A stretch of 64,000 nucleotides of DNA from Acidobacteriota bacterium (lineage in GTDB: Bacteria > Acidobacteriota > Terriglobia > Bryobacterales > Bryobacteraceae), in assembly GCA_023436715.1 (NCBI GenBank), contig JAEZIJ010000187.1, forward strand, positions 10,156 through 74,155, read 5' to 3'. Made by a program: the position numbers and the translations under genes. Below are positions 8,330 to 15,910 of this stretch, one piece after another; positions within the stretch are counted from its first letter, which is position 1; every line of letters starts with the position of its first letter. The notes below the pieces were generated by a model. It had not been told where the DNA came from, ran no database searches, and saw only the letters and a program-made list of their open reading frames with translations.

Positions 8330-9904
8330 ATGCAAGACGTACTGAATGAACTCGCGCGAGAGCAGGATTTCCGCCTGCGGCCCCTTGATTCGCAACCGGA
8401 TCAACTCTACGCCTCCGCGGACCTCGCGGCCATCCCTGCCATCGCCGGCGCCCTGCGGGGCCGCTACGACGCCCGCATCGCGACCGTCTTCGCCGAAGAC
8501 CGCGTCGCGGAAGAAGGGGCATTCTACAACTACTACGTCTTCGAACGGCCGGCCGACCCGTGCTATCTCATCCTGAAGGCGCGCATCCCGGCCGATGACC
8601 CGCACTTCCCTTCCCTCGCTTCCGACCTCCCCGCGCTGAACTGGCAGGAGCGCGAAATCCAGGACTGGTTCGGAATCGAGGCCGTCGGCCACCCGAACCC
8701 GCGCCGCGTCGCCCTGCACGACAACTGGCCCGACGTACACCCCCTGCGCAAGAACTTCCCGCTCGATACGGTCCTGCCCGCCTTCGAGGGCGAACAGCAC
8801 GTCTACCGCCCGACGCTGGGCGAAGGCGTCTTCCAGATTCCCGTAGGGCCGGTGCACGCCGGCATCATCGAGCCGGGCCACTTCAACTTCGCCGTCGCGG
8901 GTGAACCCATCCTCTACCTCCAGCTGCGCATGTTCTACAAGCACAAGGGGACGGAGAAGATCTTCGAGCACGTTCCCCTGCACAACGCCGTCATGCTGGC
9001 CGAGAGCGTTTCAGGGGACTCGGCCTTCTCCCACGGTGCAGCATTCTGCCAGACGATCGAGAAGGCTGCGGCCGTCAAAGTGCCCTTCCGCGCCCAGGTC
9101 ATGCGGACCATTCTGCTGGAACTGGAGCGCATCTACAACCACCTGGCGGACATCGGCGCCATCGCTATGGACGTCGGCTTCGTCATCGCGAACTCACATG
9201 CAGGCCGCATCCGCGAGATGGTCCTCGCCCTCAACGAGGAACTCTCGGGCTCCAGGCTCCTGCGCGGAATGGTCTGCCCTGGGGGCGTCCGGACGGATTG
9301 GGATACCGCCCAGGTCAACGCGCTCCGAAGCACGCTTGGCGCCGTGGAGCGGGAATTCCGGGACCTCGTCGCGCTGCTCAAATCCTCCGATTCCACGCGC
9401 GACCGACTCGAGCGCACCGGCATTCTCAGCCCGGAAAAGGCCGCGGCGCTGGGCATCGTCGGCGTCGGCGGCCGTGCCTCGGGCATCGACCGCGATGTGC
9501 GCCGGGACCACCCCTATGCCGCCTACAGCTATCTCTCGTGGAAGGTGCCCGTCTACCGGGAAGGCGACGTCCTGTGCCGCATGCAGGTCCGCATCGACGA
9601 GGTCTTCGAGTCCGTCGCGATGATCCGGGAGGCGGCCGAAAACCTGCCCGGCGGCCGTCACAGGGCTCCGATGCCGCCCGTTCCGCCGGGACGGTGCGCG
9701 CTGAGCGCCGTCGAGGGCTGGCGCGGCGAAATCCTCTACTGGGTGCGGACGGGCCCGGACCAGCGCCTGGAACGCTGCAAGATCAAGGACCCTTCGCTCA
9801 ACAACTGGCCGGCGCTGGTAGAAGCCGTGCAAGGCAACATCATCGCCGACTTTCCCGTCATCAACAAGAGCTTCAACCTGTCCTACTCGGGCACGGACCG
9901 CTGA
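8330..9904 (+). CDS. hyfG: HyfG/NuoCD-like large subunit lacking all Ni-binding cysteines
   Basis: A 524-residue fusion of a NuoC-like domain (about residues 1-150, with LNWQEREIQDWFGIEAVGHP) and a NuoD/HycE-like large-subunit domain (about 160-524). In group 4 [NiFe] hydrogenases two CxxC pairs bind the metal centre. Here the first pair aligns with SVSGDSAFSH (Ser228 and Ser231 replace Cys) and the second, normally DPCYSCTDR, reads NLSYSGTDR (Ser518 and Gly521 replace Cys). The flanking residues are well conserved and the reading frame is intact, so these are true substitutions. The protein cannot bind NiFe as known and fits the Ehr (energy-converting hydrogenase-related) class. It probably catalyses or transmits another redox reaction. 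No hydrogenase maturation gene is in the window. Confidence 0.92.
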   Translation: MQDVLNELAREQDFRLRPLDSQPDQLYASADLAAIPAIAGALRGRYDARIATVFAEDRVAEEGAFYNYYVFERPADPCYLILKARIPADDPHFPSLASDLPALNWQEREIQDWFGIEAVGHPNPRRVALHDNWPDVHPLRKNFPLDTVLPAFEGEQHVYRPTLGEGVFQIPVGPVHAGIIEPGHFNFAVAGEPILYLQLRMFYKHKGTEKIFEHVPLHNAVMLAESVSGDSAFSHGAAFCQTIEKAAAVKVPFRAQVMRTILLELERIYNHLADIGAIAMDVGFVIANSHAGRIREMVLALNEELSGSRLLRGMVCPGGVRTDWDTAQVNALRSTLGAVEREFRDLVALLKSSDSTRDRLERTGILSPEKAAALGIVGVGGRASGIDRDVRRDHPYAAYSYLSWKVPVYREGDVLCRMQVRIDEVFESVAMIREAAENLPGGRHRAPMPPVPPGRCALSAVEGWRGEILYWVRTGPDQRLERCKIKDPSLNNWPALVEAVQGNIIADFPVINKSFNLSYSGTDR

Positions 9905-9907
9905 CCT

Positions 9908-10732
9908 ATGTTCAAGATTCTCCAGAAGTCCTTTCGCACCGGCATCGTTACGAAGCCGTATCCGGCTGCCGATGCCGGGGTGTCCGGCCATTTCCGCGGG
10001 CTGCCCGAATTCGACTTCCCGGCCTGGCGCGATGCACGCCCCGCCGCCGCGGCGTGCCCCGCCGGCGCGATCGTGGTCGAGGACACCGGCCGGTCGCGGT
10101 TCGTCAGCATCGACTACGGCCGGTGTACGTTCTGCGGCGAGTGTGCTGCCGCCTCCTCGAACGGAGCCGTACGCATGACCCAGAAGTTCGAGGCCGCGGC
10201 CACAAGCCGCAAGGCTCTGGTTCTGACAGCGGAGTACTCGCTCAACCCGGATGGCACGCAGGGAGAACTGCTGCGCGGCGGTGGACAGCCTGCGGAAACC
10301 GGCCGGAAGCTCAATGCGGAGATTCAGCGCGTTCTGGGACGATCGCTGGCCATCCGCGAGGTGGATGCCGGCTCCTGCAACGCGTGCGAACTCGAGATCA
10401 TCGCGCTCAACAATCCCATCTACGACATCGAGCGCTTCGGAATCCATTTCGTCGCGTCCCCCCGCCATGCCGACATGCTGCTGGTCACCGGCCCCGTCAC
10501 GAGGAACATGGAACTGGCGCTGCGCAAGACCTACAGTGCGACACCTGACCCCAAGGTGGTAGTCGCCGTGGGCGCCTGCGGGATCAGCGGCGGCATTTTC
10601 GGCGCCAACTACGCGACGTGCGGCGGGGTTGACCAGGTGATTCCGGTGGACGTGTACATCCCAGGCTGCCCGCCGCGCCCCCAGGCGCTGCTGTACGGAA
10701 TTCTTCTGGCAGTAGGCCGGCTCAAACGGTAG
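9908..10732 (+). CDS. fused ferredoxin (HyfH-like) and NuoB-like small subunit (HyfI-like)
   Basis: A 274-residue fusion. The N-terminal part is a ferredoxin-type domain in which only Cys50 of the first motif (CPAGAI) and Cys73, Cys76 and Cys79 of the second (CTFCGEC) remain; the fourth cysteine of the second motif is Ser83. In 2[4Fe-4S] ferredoxins those four surviving cysteines bind one and the same cluster, so exactly one cluster is predicted. The C-terminal part (about 140-274) is NuoB/HyfI-like with the N2-type ligands Cys157, Cys160, Cys224 and Cys254 (GCPPRP). It is the last gene of the operon, 3 bases after hyfG. It should pass electrons between an outside donor or acceptor and the large subunit. 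Confidence 0.88.
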   Translation: MFKILQKSFRTGIVTKPYPAADAGVSGHFRGLPEFDFPAWRDARPAAAACPAGAIVVEDTGRSRFVSIDYGRCTFCGECAAASSNGAVRMTQKFEAAATSRKALVLTAEYSLNPDGTQGELLRGGGQPAETGRKLNAEIQRVLGRSLAIREVDAGSCNACELEIIALNNPIYDIERFGIHFVASPRHADMLLVTGPVTRNMELALRKTYSATPDPKVVVAVGACGISGGIFGANYATCGGVDQVIPVDVYIPGCPPRPQALLYGILLAVGRLKR

Positions 10733-10767
10733 TTTCTGATTCAGAGCCGCGAAGGTAAGGGAGCGGT

Positions 10768-11055
10768 TTACTTCTTCTGTTCGAGGATGATCGAGGTCTC
10801 GCCTTCGCGCTGCAGCTTCAGCCGCTTGCGGATCTCAAGCTCCTGCTCGGACCGGCTCCCGTGGAGCTTGCGAATGCGCTCCTGCTTGTCTGCTACTTCC
10901 TTGGCGAGATCGGCGTTATCTTTCTGGAGCTGGCGAATCTGCTGATGCTTCTGGCTCAACGAGGCAAGGCTATTCGGAACCCTGAGTGCAAAGAACAGCG
11001 CACCAATTCCGGCAATGACGGCAGTGCCGCCCCATCGGAGAACAGCTTTTTTCAT
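10768..11055 (-). CDS. FtsB/DivIC-family septum formation initiator
   Basis: A 95-residue bitopic protein with one N-terminal membrane segment (about residues 10-27) followed by a coiled coil (about 32-70) rich in Gln, Lys and Glu. It ends in the family signature IRKRLKLQREGETSIIL, typical of FtsB/DivIC, which links early and late divisome proteins in the periplasm. It is transcribed convergently with the hyf-like operon and divergently from cutA, apparently as a single gene. The family is short and divergent, so DivIC and FtsB cannot be told apart. Confidence 0.85.
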   Translation of the reverse strand: MKKAVLRWGGTAVIAGIGALFFALRVPNSLASLSQKHQQIRQLQKDNADLAKEVADKQERIRKLHGSRSEQELEIRKRLKLQREGETSIILEQKK

Positions 11056-11066
11056 CCCTACATTTG

Positions 11067-11096
11067 TTTATAATCCTGTTTAGACCTTTTTGCCAA
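11067..11096 (-). promoter_or_regulatory. candidate sigma-70 promoter for the FtsB-like gene
   Basis: Read on the minus strand, TTGGCA (11096-11091) and TATAAA (11072-11067) are separated by 18 bases. The predicted transcript would start only a few bases before the ATG, giving a nearly leaderless mRNA. The plus strand has TATAAT at 11069-11074 that could serve cutA, but without a good -35 box. Confidence 0.45.
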
Positions 11097-11118
11097 GCGC
11101 TTTTCGAGGGGTTTTGCG

Positions 11119-11436
11119 ATGACCGACAAAATAGTTGTTCTTAGCACTTGCGAATCGGCCGAGCAAGCCGAGAAATTGGCCCGCGCGTTAGTCGAGCAGC
11201 GTCTGGCCGCCTGCGTGAACATAATTCCGGGCATGCGCAGCGTGTACCGCTGGAAGGGCGCGATCGAGGACACCGGGGAGTTCCTGCTTCTCATCAAATC
11301 CCGGCGCGACCTGTTCGACCAGATGCGCCTGGAAATTGAAAAACAGCACTCCTACGAAGTGCCCGAAGTCATCGCCCTGCCGATCGTCGAGGGAGCGGAG
11401 AACTACCTGGAATGGTTGAGGGTCGAGACAACCTGA
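11119..11436 (+). CDS. cutA: CutA-like divalent cation tolerance protein
   Basis: A 105-residue CutA protein of normal length. Diagnostic stretches are TCESAEQAEKLARALVEQRL, ACVNIIPGMRSVYRWKGAIE, EFLLLIKSR and HSYEVPEVIALPI. The family forms stable trimers with a ferredoxin-like fold and was linked to copper tolerance in E. coli, though its cellular role remains uncertain. It precedes the metallo-beta-lactamase-fold gene by 14 bases in the same direction, so they may be co-transcribed. Confidence 0.93.
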   Translation: MTDKIVVLSTCESAEQAEKLARALVEQRLAACVNIIPGMRSVYRWKGAIEDTGEFLLLIKSRRDLFDQMRLEIEKQHSYEVPEVIALPIVEGAENYLEWLRVETT

Positions 11437-11450
11437 TAGGCTATTGCGGT

Positions 11451-12464
11451 ATGAGACTACTCCTTGCCGCTCTCCTGGCCGTTGCCGCCGCATCCGCCGC
11501 GCCGCGCCCGCTCGACGTATACATGATCGATGTGGAAGGTGGCAAGGCCATGCTGGTGGTCTCGCCCTCCGGCGAGTCCATGCTCGTGGATGTGGGCTGG
11601 CCGGGCGCCAACGGGCGCGATGTGGATCGCATCGTCGCGACTGCGAAGGCGGCCAAGGTGAAGCGGATCGACTACCTCGTCGTCACCCACCTCGACATAG
11701 ACCACGCCGGCGATGTCAAAGCTCTGGCCTCGAGGCTCCCCATCGGCCGCATTCTCGACAACGGCCCGCTCCAGACCTCAGGAAAAGGCGTGGAGAAGCG
11801 GTACAAGGCCTACGCCGAAATCCGGGACTCGATGGAGCACGCGATCCTGCGCCCAGGCGACCGCATCCCGATCAAGGGAGTGCAGGTGGACGTCGTCGCC
11901 GCCGGTACGAAGTTCGTCACCAAGCCGCTTGAGGGTGGCGGCATCCCCAACCCTGCGTGCGCTGTGGGCCCGCAACCGCCCGAGATCCCCGAGGACCTCG
12001 AAGACAACATGTCCATCGGCCTGCTCTTCACCTTCGGCCGGTTCCGGATGATCGATCTGGGCGACCTGGAATCGCACTACGACTACAAACTGATGTGCCC
12101 CAACAACCCTATCGGCACCGTGGACGTCTACCACGTCAGCGTTCACGGGCAGGAAAAGGGCGGCTCGGCGGCGCTCTCCGGCGGCCTGCGCCCCAGGGTG
12201 GCCATTATGTCCAATGGCGCTCGCAAGGGCGGCGATCCCCAGACCTGGCCCAGGCTCCGCAGCACTCCGGGCCTGGAAGAAATCTGGCAACTCCACTACT
12301 CTCTTGCCGGAGGGAAGGATCGCAATCCTCCCGACGTCTTCATCGCCAACCTGGATCCGGATTGCGAAGGAAAAGGACTCAAGCTCTCGGCTCAGGCCGA
12401 TGGCACGTTCACGGTCGTCAACACGCGGAACCGGTTCACCAGGACGTACCCGGCCCGGCAGTAA
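11451..12464 (+). CDS. secreted metallo-beta-lactamase-fold hydrolase (ComEC-tail-like)
   Basis: A 337-residue protein with a signal peptide (MRLLLAALLAVAAASAAP) and a metallo-beta-lactamase fold. The metal motif is HLDIDHAGD, and YMIDVEGGKAMLVVSPSGES is typical of the ComEC C-terminal-like subgroup of secreted hydrolases. The later histidine in YHVSVHGQEKGG (about residue 235) fits another ligand. The ATG at 11451 was chosen because it begins a clean signal peptide; an upstream in-frame GTG would overlap cutA. The substrate is unknown. The stop codon runs straight into an inverted repeat that probably terminates transcription. Confidence 0.8.
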   Translation: MRLLLAALLAVAAASAAPRPLDVYMIDVEGGKAMLVVSPSGESMLVDVGWPGANGRDVDRIVATAKAAKVKRIDYLVVTHLDIDHAGDVKALASRLPIGRILDNGPLQTSGKGVEKRYKAYAEIRDSMEHAILRPGDRIPIKGVQVDVVAAGTKFVTKPLEGGGIPNPACAVGPQPPEIPEDLEDNMSIGLLFTFGRFRMIDLGDLESHYDYKLMCPNNPIGTVDVYHVSVHGQEKGGSAALSGGLRPRVAIMSNGARKGGDPQTWPRLRSTPGLEEIWQLHYSLAGGKDRNPPDVFIANLDPDCEGKGLKLSAQADGTFTVVNTRNRFTRTYPARQ

Positions 12465-12546
12465 GAAAAAACCTGGGGACACTCCGGGCTACTTTGACGA
12501 ACGGCGTTCTTCACCTGTAATGCAGGCGTGTCCCCGAGGTTTTTTC
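12465..12546. terminator. inverted repeat, probable bidirectional terminator
   Basis: gaaaaaacctggggacac (12465-12482) pairs with gtgtccccgaggttttttc (12528-12546) with one bulged base; the loop is about 45 bases. It has a T-run on each strand and lies exactly between the convergent metallo-beta-lactamase-fold gene and the last pst gene, whose stop codon it touches. The long loop is unusual for an intrinsic terminator, so it could instead be a small dispersed repeat used as one. Confidence 0.65.
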
Positions 12547-13322
12547 TACCCGTACCGGCCCTCTATATAGTCCGCCGTCCGCTCGTCCCTCGGCGTCAGG
12601 AACAGATCCTCGGTGCGGGCATGCTCGATCACTTCGCCCAGCAGCATGAACGCGCACTCCTGGCTCACGCGGCGCGCCTGAGCCATGTTGTGCGTCACGA
12701 TCAGCATCGTGTACCGCCCGGCAAGCGTGAGCATCAGCTCTTCGATGCCGAGGGTGGCTTCGCTGTCAAGCGCCGAGCACGGCTCGTCCATCAAAATGAC
12801 TTCCGGCTTCAGCGGAAGCAGCCGCGCGATGCAGAGCTTCTGCTGCTGATCGAGTTGAAGCGCAGTGGCCCGGGTGTGGAGCCGGTCCTTCAGCTCATCC
12901 CACAGTGACACCTCGCGCAAGGCTTTCTCCACCGCCTCGTCCAGCTCCGAGCGTTTCCATCTGCGAAACGAGCTATGGATGCGCAGCCCGAACACGATGT
13001 TGTCGTAAACGGAAATCGGCAACGGATTCGGGCGCTGGAAGACCATGCCGACCGATTTCCGCAGCTCGATCAGCGAGACGTCCGGCGCGTAGATGTTCTG
13101 CCCCAGTATCCTGATTTCGCCCGTCGTGCGGACATAGCCGTACCGCTCGTTGATGCGGTTGAAGCACCGCAGCAGCGTAGTTTTGCCGCAGCCCGAGGGC
13201 CCGATCAGCGCCGTGATCTCGCCTCGGCGAACCCGTACGCTGACGCTCTTCAAAGCCTGAAAATCGCCGTACCAGAGGTTCAGCTCGTCCGTCTCGATGC
13301 TGTAAGGCTCGACGGCGCTCAT
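12546..13322 (-). CDS. PstB-like phosphate ABC transporter ATPase with degenerate signature motif
   Basis: A 258-residue ATPase of the phosphate importer. The nucleotide-binding motifs are intact: Walker A GPSGCGKTT (41-49), Q-loop GMVFQRPNP, Walker B VILMDEPCSALD and the switch histidine in VTHNMAQARR. The ABC signature, normally LSGGQ, is LQLDQ at 155-159 within ATALQLDQQQKLCIAR. The following residues QQKLCIAR show that the frame is correct. A second PstB paralog overlaps its start by 4 bases and has the opposite pattern of defects, so the two probably form a heterodimer under one PstC-PstA pair. It is the last gene of the operon. Confidence 0.9.
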   Translation of the reverse strand: MSAVEPYSIETDELNLWYGDFQALKSVSVRVRRGEITALIGPSGCGKTTLLRCFNRINERYGYVRTTGEIRILGQNIYAPDVSLIELRKSVGMVFQRPNPLPISVYDNIVFGLRIHSSFRRWKRSELDEAVEKALREVSLWDELKDRLHTRATALQLDQQQKLCIARLLPLKPEVILMDEPCSALDSEATLGIEELMLTLAGRYTMLIVTHNMAQARRVSQECAFMLLGEVIEHARTEDLFLTPRDERTADYIEGRYG

Positions 13323-14083
13323 CCGAATACTCCGTTCACGTAGTCGTAGGTCTTGCGGCTCCGCGCATTATCGGAGAAGATCACCTCGGTCTTGTCGATC
13401 TCCTCAACCTGGCCGTTGAACAGGAACGCGGTCCGGTCGGCAAGACGCCGCGCCTGCTGGACGAGGTTGGTCACCAGAATGATCGTCATCTGCGACCTGA
13501 GTTCCTTCAGCACGTCCTCGATCCGCATCGTCGTAACGGGGTCGATCGCGATTGAGAACTCGTCGAGACAGAGGATCTCCGGATCGTGCGAAAGCGCCCG
13601 CGCGATCGTCAGCCGCTGCTGCTGCCCTCCGGAGAGTTTCGTGCCGAGCGTGTGCAGGCGGTCCTTCACCTCGTCCCACAGCGCCGCCTGGCGCAGGCAG
13701 TTCTCGACGCGCTTCTCGAGCTGGCGGCGGTCTCTCAGGCCCGCCATCCGTGGCGCAAATGCCACGTTGTCGAAAATCGTAAGCGGCAGGCCCACAGGCA
13801 GCGGCGCCACCATCCCGATCTTCCGCCGCAGCGAGTAGACGTCCTTTATCTCGCGGACCTCCTCGCCATCAACCTTGACCGAGCCCTGAACGGACACCCC
13901 CGGGATGCTGTCGATCGTGCGGTTGATCACCTTGAGGAGTGTCGTTTTGCCCGATTGCGACGGCCCGATGATTCCAAACACCTCGTTGCGGCGCACGTCC
14001 AGGGTCACGTCCTTCAGAACCTCGCGCCGTCCGTACCTAACCGTCAGGCCGGAGATTTCAATCATCGCGTCCGTCTTCACCAT
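13319..14083 (-). CDS. PstB-like phosphate ABC transporter ATPase with degenerate Q- and H-loops
   Basis: A 254-residue PstB paralog. Walker A GPSQSGKTT (40-48) and a canonical signature KLSGGQQQRLTIAR are present. The Q-loop glutamine is Pro94 (GMVAPLPVG instead of GMVFQxPNP), the switch histidine is Asn206 (LVTNLVQQARR instead of VTHN), and Walker B ends LDEFSIAID rather than LDEPxSALD. The ATG at 14083 overlaps the pstA stop by 7 bases and gives normal length; the frame open further upstream is inside pstA. It overlaps the next pstB by 4 bases. In a heterodimer its intact LSGGQ would complete the ATP site of the partner, while its own site would be non-catalytic. Confidence 0.9.
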   Translation of the reverse strand: MVKTDAMIEISGLTVRYGRREVLKDVTLDVRRNEVFGIIGPSQSGKTTLLKVINRTIDSIPGVSVQGSVKVDGEEVREIKDVYSLRRKIGMVAPLPVGLPLTIFDNVAFAPRMAGLRDRRQLEKRVENCLRQAALWDEVKDRLHTLGTKLSGGQQQRLTIARALSHDPEILCLDEFSIAIDPVTTMRIEDVLKELRSQMTIILVTNLVQQARRLADRTAFLFNGQVEEIDKTEVIFSDNARSRKTYDYVNGVFG

Positions 14084-14979
14084 TTTTTTCGCGCGCGGAG
14101 GCGGATCCGTACGATGATCGAGATGGCGTTCACCGTCAAAACGGTTCCGAGCAGCACGATGGCGGTGCCGTATGGCAGCGCGTGCGGAACGTTTGGAACC
14201 TGGGTGGAGATGGTGAACAGGTGCATGGAAAGCGCCATGCACTGGTCGAAGGGCCCGTAGGCGAAAAGGTCCCCTTCCCGGATAGCCTTGTAGAACACGG
14301 CGCCGGTGAACATGATGGGCGCGGTCTCGCCGGCGGCGTGGGAAACCTCCAGGATCAATCCCGTTAGAATCCCGCTGATCGAGTTCGGCAGCACTACGTG
14401 GCGGATCGTCTGCCAGCGGGTAGCGCCCACATTCCAGCAGGCTTCCCGGAACGCCATGGGCACGGCGGCCAGCGCCTGTTTGGTGCTCGCGATGATCACC
14501 GGCAGCGTCATGATGGCCAGTGTGAGCGACGCCGCCAGGATCGATTTGCCCAGTCCGGCAAACAGCACAAAAGCGCCGAGCCCGAAGAGCGCATGCACGA
14601 TACTCGGCACGCCCGCGAGGTTGACGACAGCCAGGTTCACAACGCGCGTAAACCAGTTGTCCGTCGCGTATTCGTTGAGAAAAACCGCCGCCAGCACCCC
14701 GATCGGCGTAGAGATCGCCAGCGACATCAGCACCAGGTAGCAGGTCCCCAGCAGTGGAGACCATATACCGCCGCCCCGCATGCCGTGCGATGGATTGCTA
14801 AAGATAAAATCAAACGAAAGGATCGGCAGGGCCTGGTACAGAATGTAGCCGACTATCAGCAGCAGCGGCACAACCATCAGCAAAGTCATGAGGCCGAATA
14901 GCGACTTCGCGATAGTCTCGCTGAGGTGCTTGCGCCGGGTTAGTGGATTTGCCTGGAACACGGGTTTATGGCCTGCCAC
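14077..14979 (-). CDS. pstA: phosphate ABC transporter permease PstA
   Basis: A 300-residue inner-membrane permease with six predicted transmembrane helices. The PstA-specific beginning of the core (GMRGGGIWSPLLGTCYLVLM) and the ATPase-contacting EAA-like loop REACWNVGATRWQTIRHVVL are seen. SHAAGETAPIMFTGA is the conserved PstA/PstC ion-pair region. It follows pstC by 9 bases and overlaps the first pstB. With PstC it forms the channel for phosphate. Length and motifs are normal. Confidence 0.95.
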   Translation of the reverse strand: MAGHKPVFQANPLTRRKHLSETIAKSLFGLMTLLMVVPLLLIVGYILYQALPILSFDFIFSNPSHGMRGGGIWSPLLGTCYLVLMSLAISTPIGVLAAVFLNEYATDNWFTRVVNLAVVNLAGVPSIVHALFGLGAFVLFAGLGKSILAASLTLAIMTLPVIIASTKQALAAVPMAFREACWNVGATRWQTIRHVVLPNSISGILTGLILEVSHAAGETAPIMFTGAVFYKAIREGDLFAYGPFDQCMALSMHLFTISTQVPNVPHALPYGTAIVLLGTVLTVNAISIIVRIRLRARKKW

Positions 14980-14988
14980 CTGGGATTC

Positions 14989-15897
14989 TCATCCGCGTCG
15001 GATACCTCGCACGACGAGGTCGGCGGTCAGGTTGATGACGAATGTAATCGAGAACAACAGGATACCAATGATGAAGAGCGCCTGGTAGTGCTGCGAATGC
15101 ACCGGCGCCTCCCCCAACTCCGCGGCGATCGTCGCCGTCAGTGTTCTGACCGAATCCAGCGCGCCGGTGGGGATGTTGACGGAGTGCCCTGTGGCCATGA
15201 GAACGGCCATGGTCTCTCCGGCCGCGCGCCCCACGCCAAGAAGTCCGGCCGCCAGCAGTCCATTCTTCGCCGCGGGCAGCAACACGCGGTAGATCAACTG
15301 CCACCGCGTCGCCCCGAGCGCGAGCGCCGCTTCACGGTACGAATCGGGCACCGCTTTCAGCGCGTCCTCGCTGATGGACACGATAATCGGCGCGCTCATC
15401 AGGGCCACAATCAGCCCGCCGTTCAGGACGTTCAAGCCAATCGGCGCATTGAACAGCTTCATGATGAGCGGGTTCATCACCGTCAGCCCGATGAAACCCC
15501 AGACCACCGATGGAATGGCCGCCAGCAGTTCGATAACGACCTTCAGCGCCTCTTTCGCTCGCTTTCCGCAAAACTCGGAGACGAAAATCGCTGCGCCGAT
15601 TCCGAACGGCACGGCGATCGCCATTGCCATCAGCGTGACGCTGGCGGTACCGGCAATCAGCGCCAGCACGCCGTACCGGACGTTGCTACTCGAGGTTGGA
15701 TACCACTCGATGCTGCCGAAGAACTCGCGGGCCTTGAATCCGCTGAGGAGAAACCCGGAGCCTTCCCTGAACACGAAAAAGAAAATCCCGAAGACAAACA
15801 GGATGGCGCTGACGCCGCAGAGGCGGATCAGCACTTCCATGGCAGATTCGGCCATCACCGCCAGCCTGCTTCGCTTCTGCATAGATGCGGTTCTCAC
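14989..15897 (-). CDS. pstC: phosphate ABC transporter permease PstC
   Basis: A 302-residue permease with six transmembrane helices. YREAALALGATRWQLIYRVL is the ATPase-contacting loop and GVGRAAGETMAVLMATGHS is the PstC-type conserved segment. IPSVVWGFIGL is also typical. It lies 13 bases after pstS and 9 bases before pstA on the minus strand. An alternative start at the Met in MQKRSRL, five codons in, is possible; the upstream ATG is used here. Confidence 0.95.
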   Translation of the reverse strand: MRTASMQKRSRLAVMAESAMEVLIRLCGVSAILFVFGIFFFVFREGSGFLLSGFKAREFFGSIEWYPTSSSNVRYGVLALIAGTASVTLMAMAIAVPFGIGAAIFVSEFCGKRAKEALKVVIELLAAIPSVVWGFIGLTVMNPLIMKLFNAPIGLNVLNGGLIVALMSAPIIVSISEDALKAVPDSYREAALALGATRWQLIYRVLLPAAKNGLLAAGLLGVGRAAGETMAVLMATGHSVNIPTGALDSVRTLTATIAAELGEAPVHSQHYQALFIIGILLFSITFVINLTADLVVRGIRRG

Positions 15898-15910
15898 TAC
15901 GCTTCAGCGA

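Noticed and set aside
3173..10732. Active [NiFe] hydrogenase-4 operon
   Set aside because: The large subunit lacks all four Ni-binding cysteines and no maturation or accessory hydrogenase gene is present.
12821..12880. A frameshift or sequencing error behind the odd PstB1 signature motif
   Set aside because: Residues on both sides (RLHTRATAL and QQQKLCIAR) are in the same frame and match the family, so the LQLDQ substitution is real.
14084..14764. Frame fused upstream of the second pstB
   Set aside because: It is a shadow of pstA in another frame with no family resemblance.
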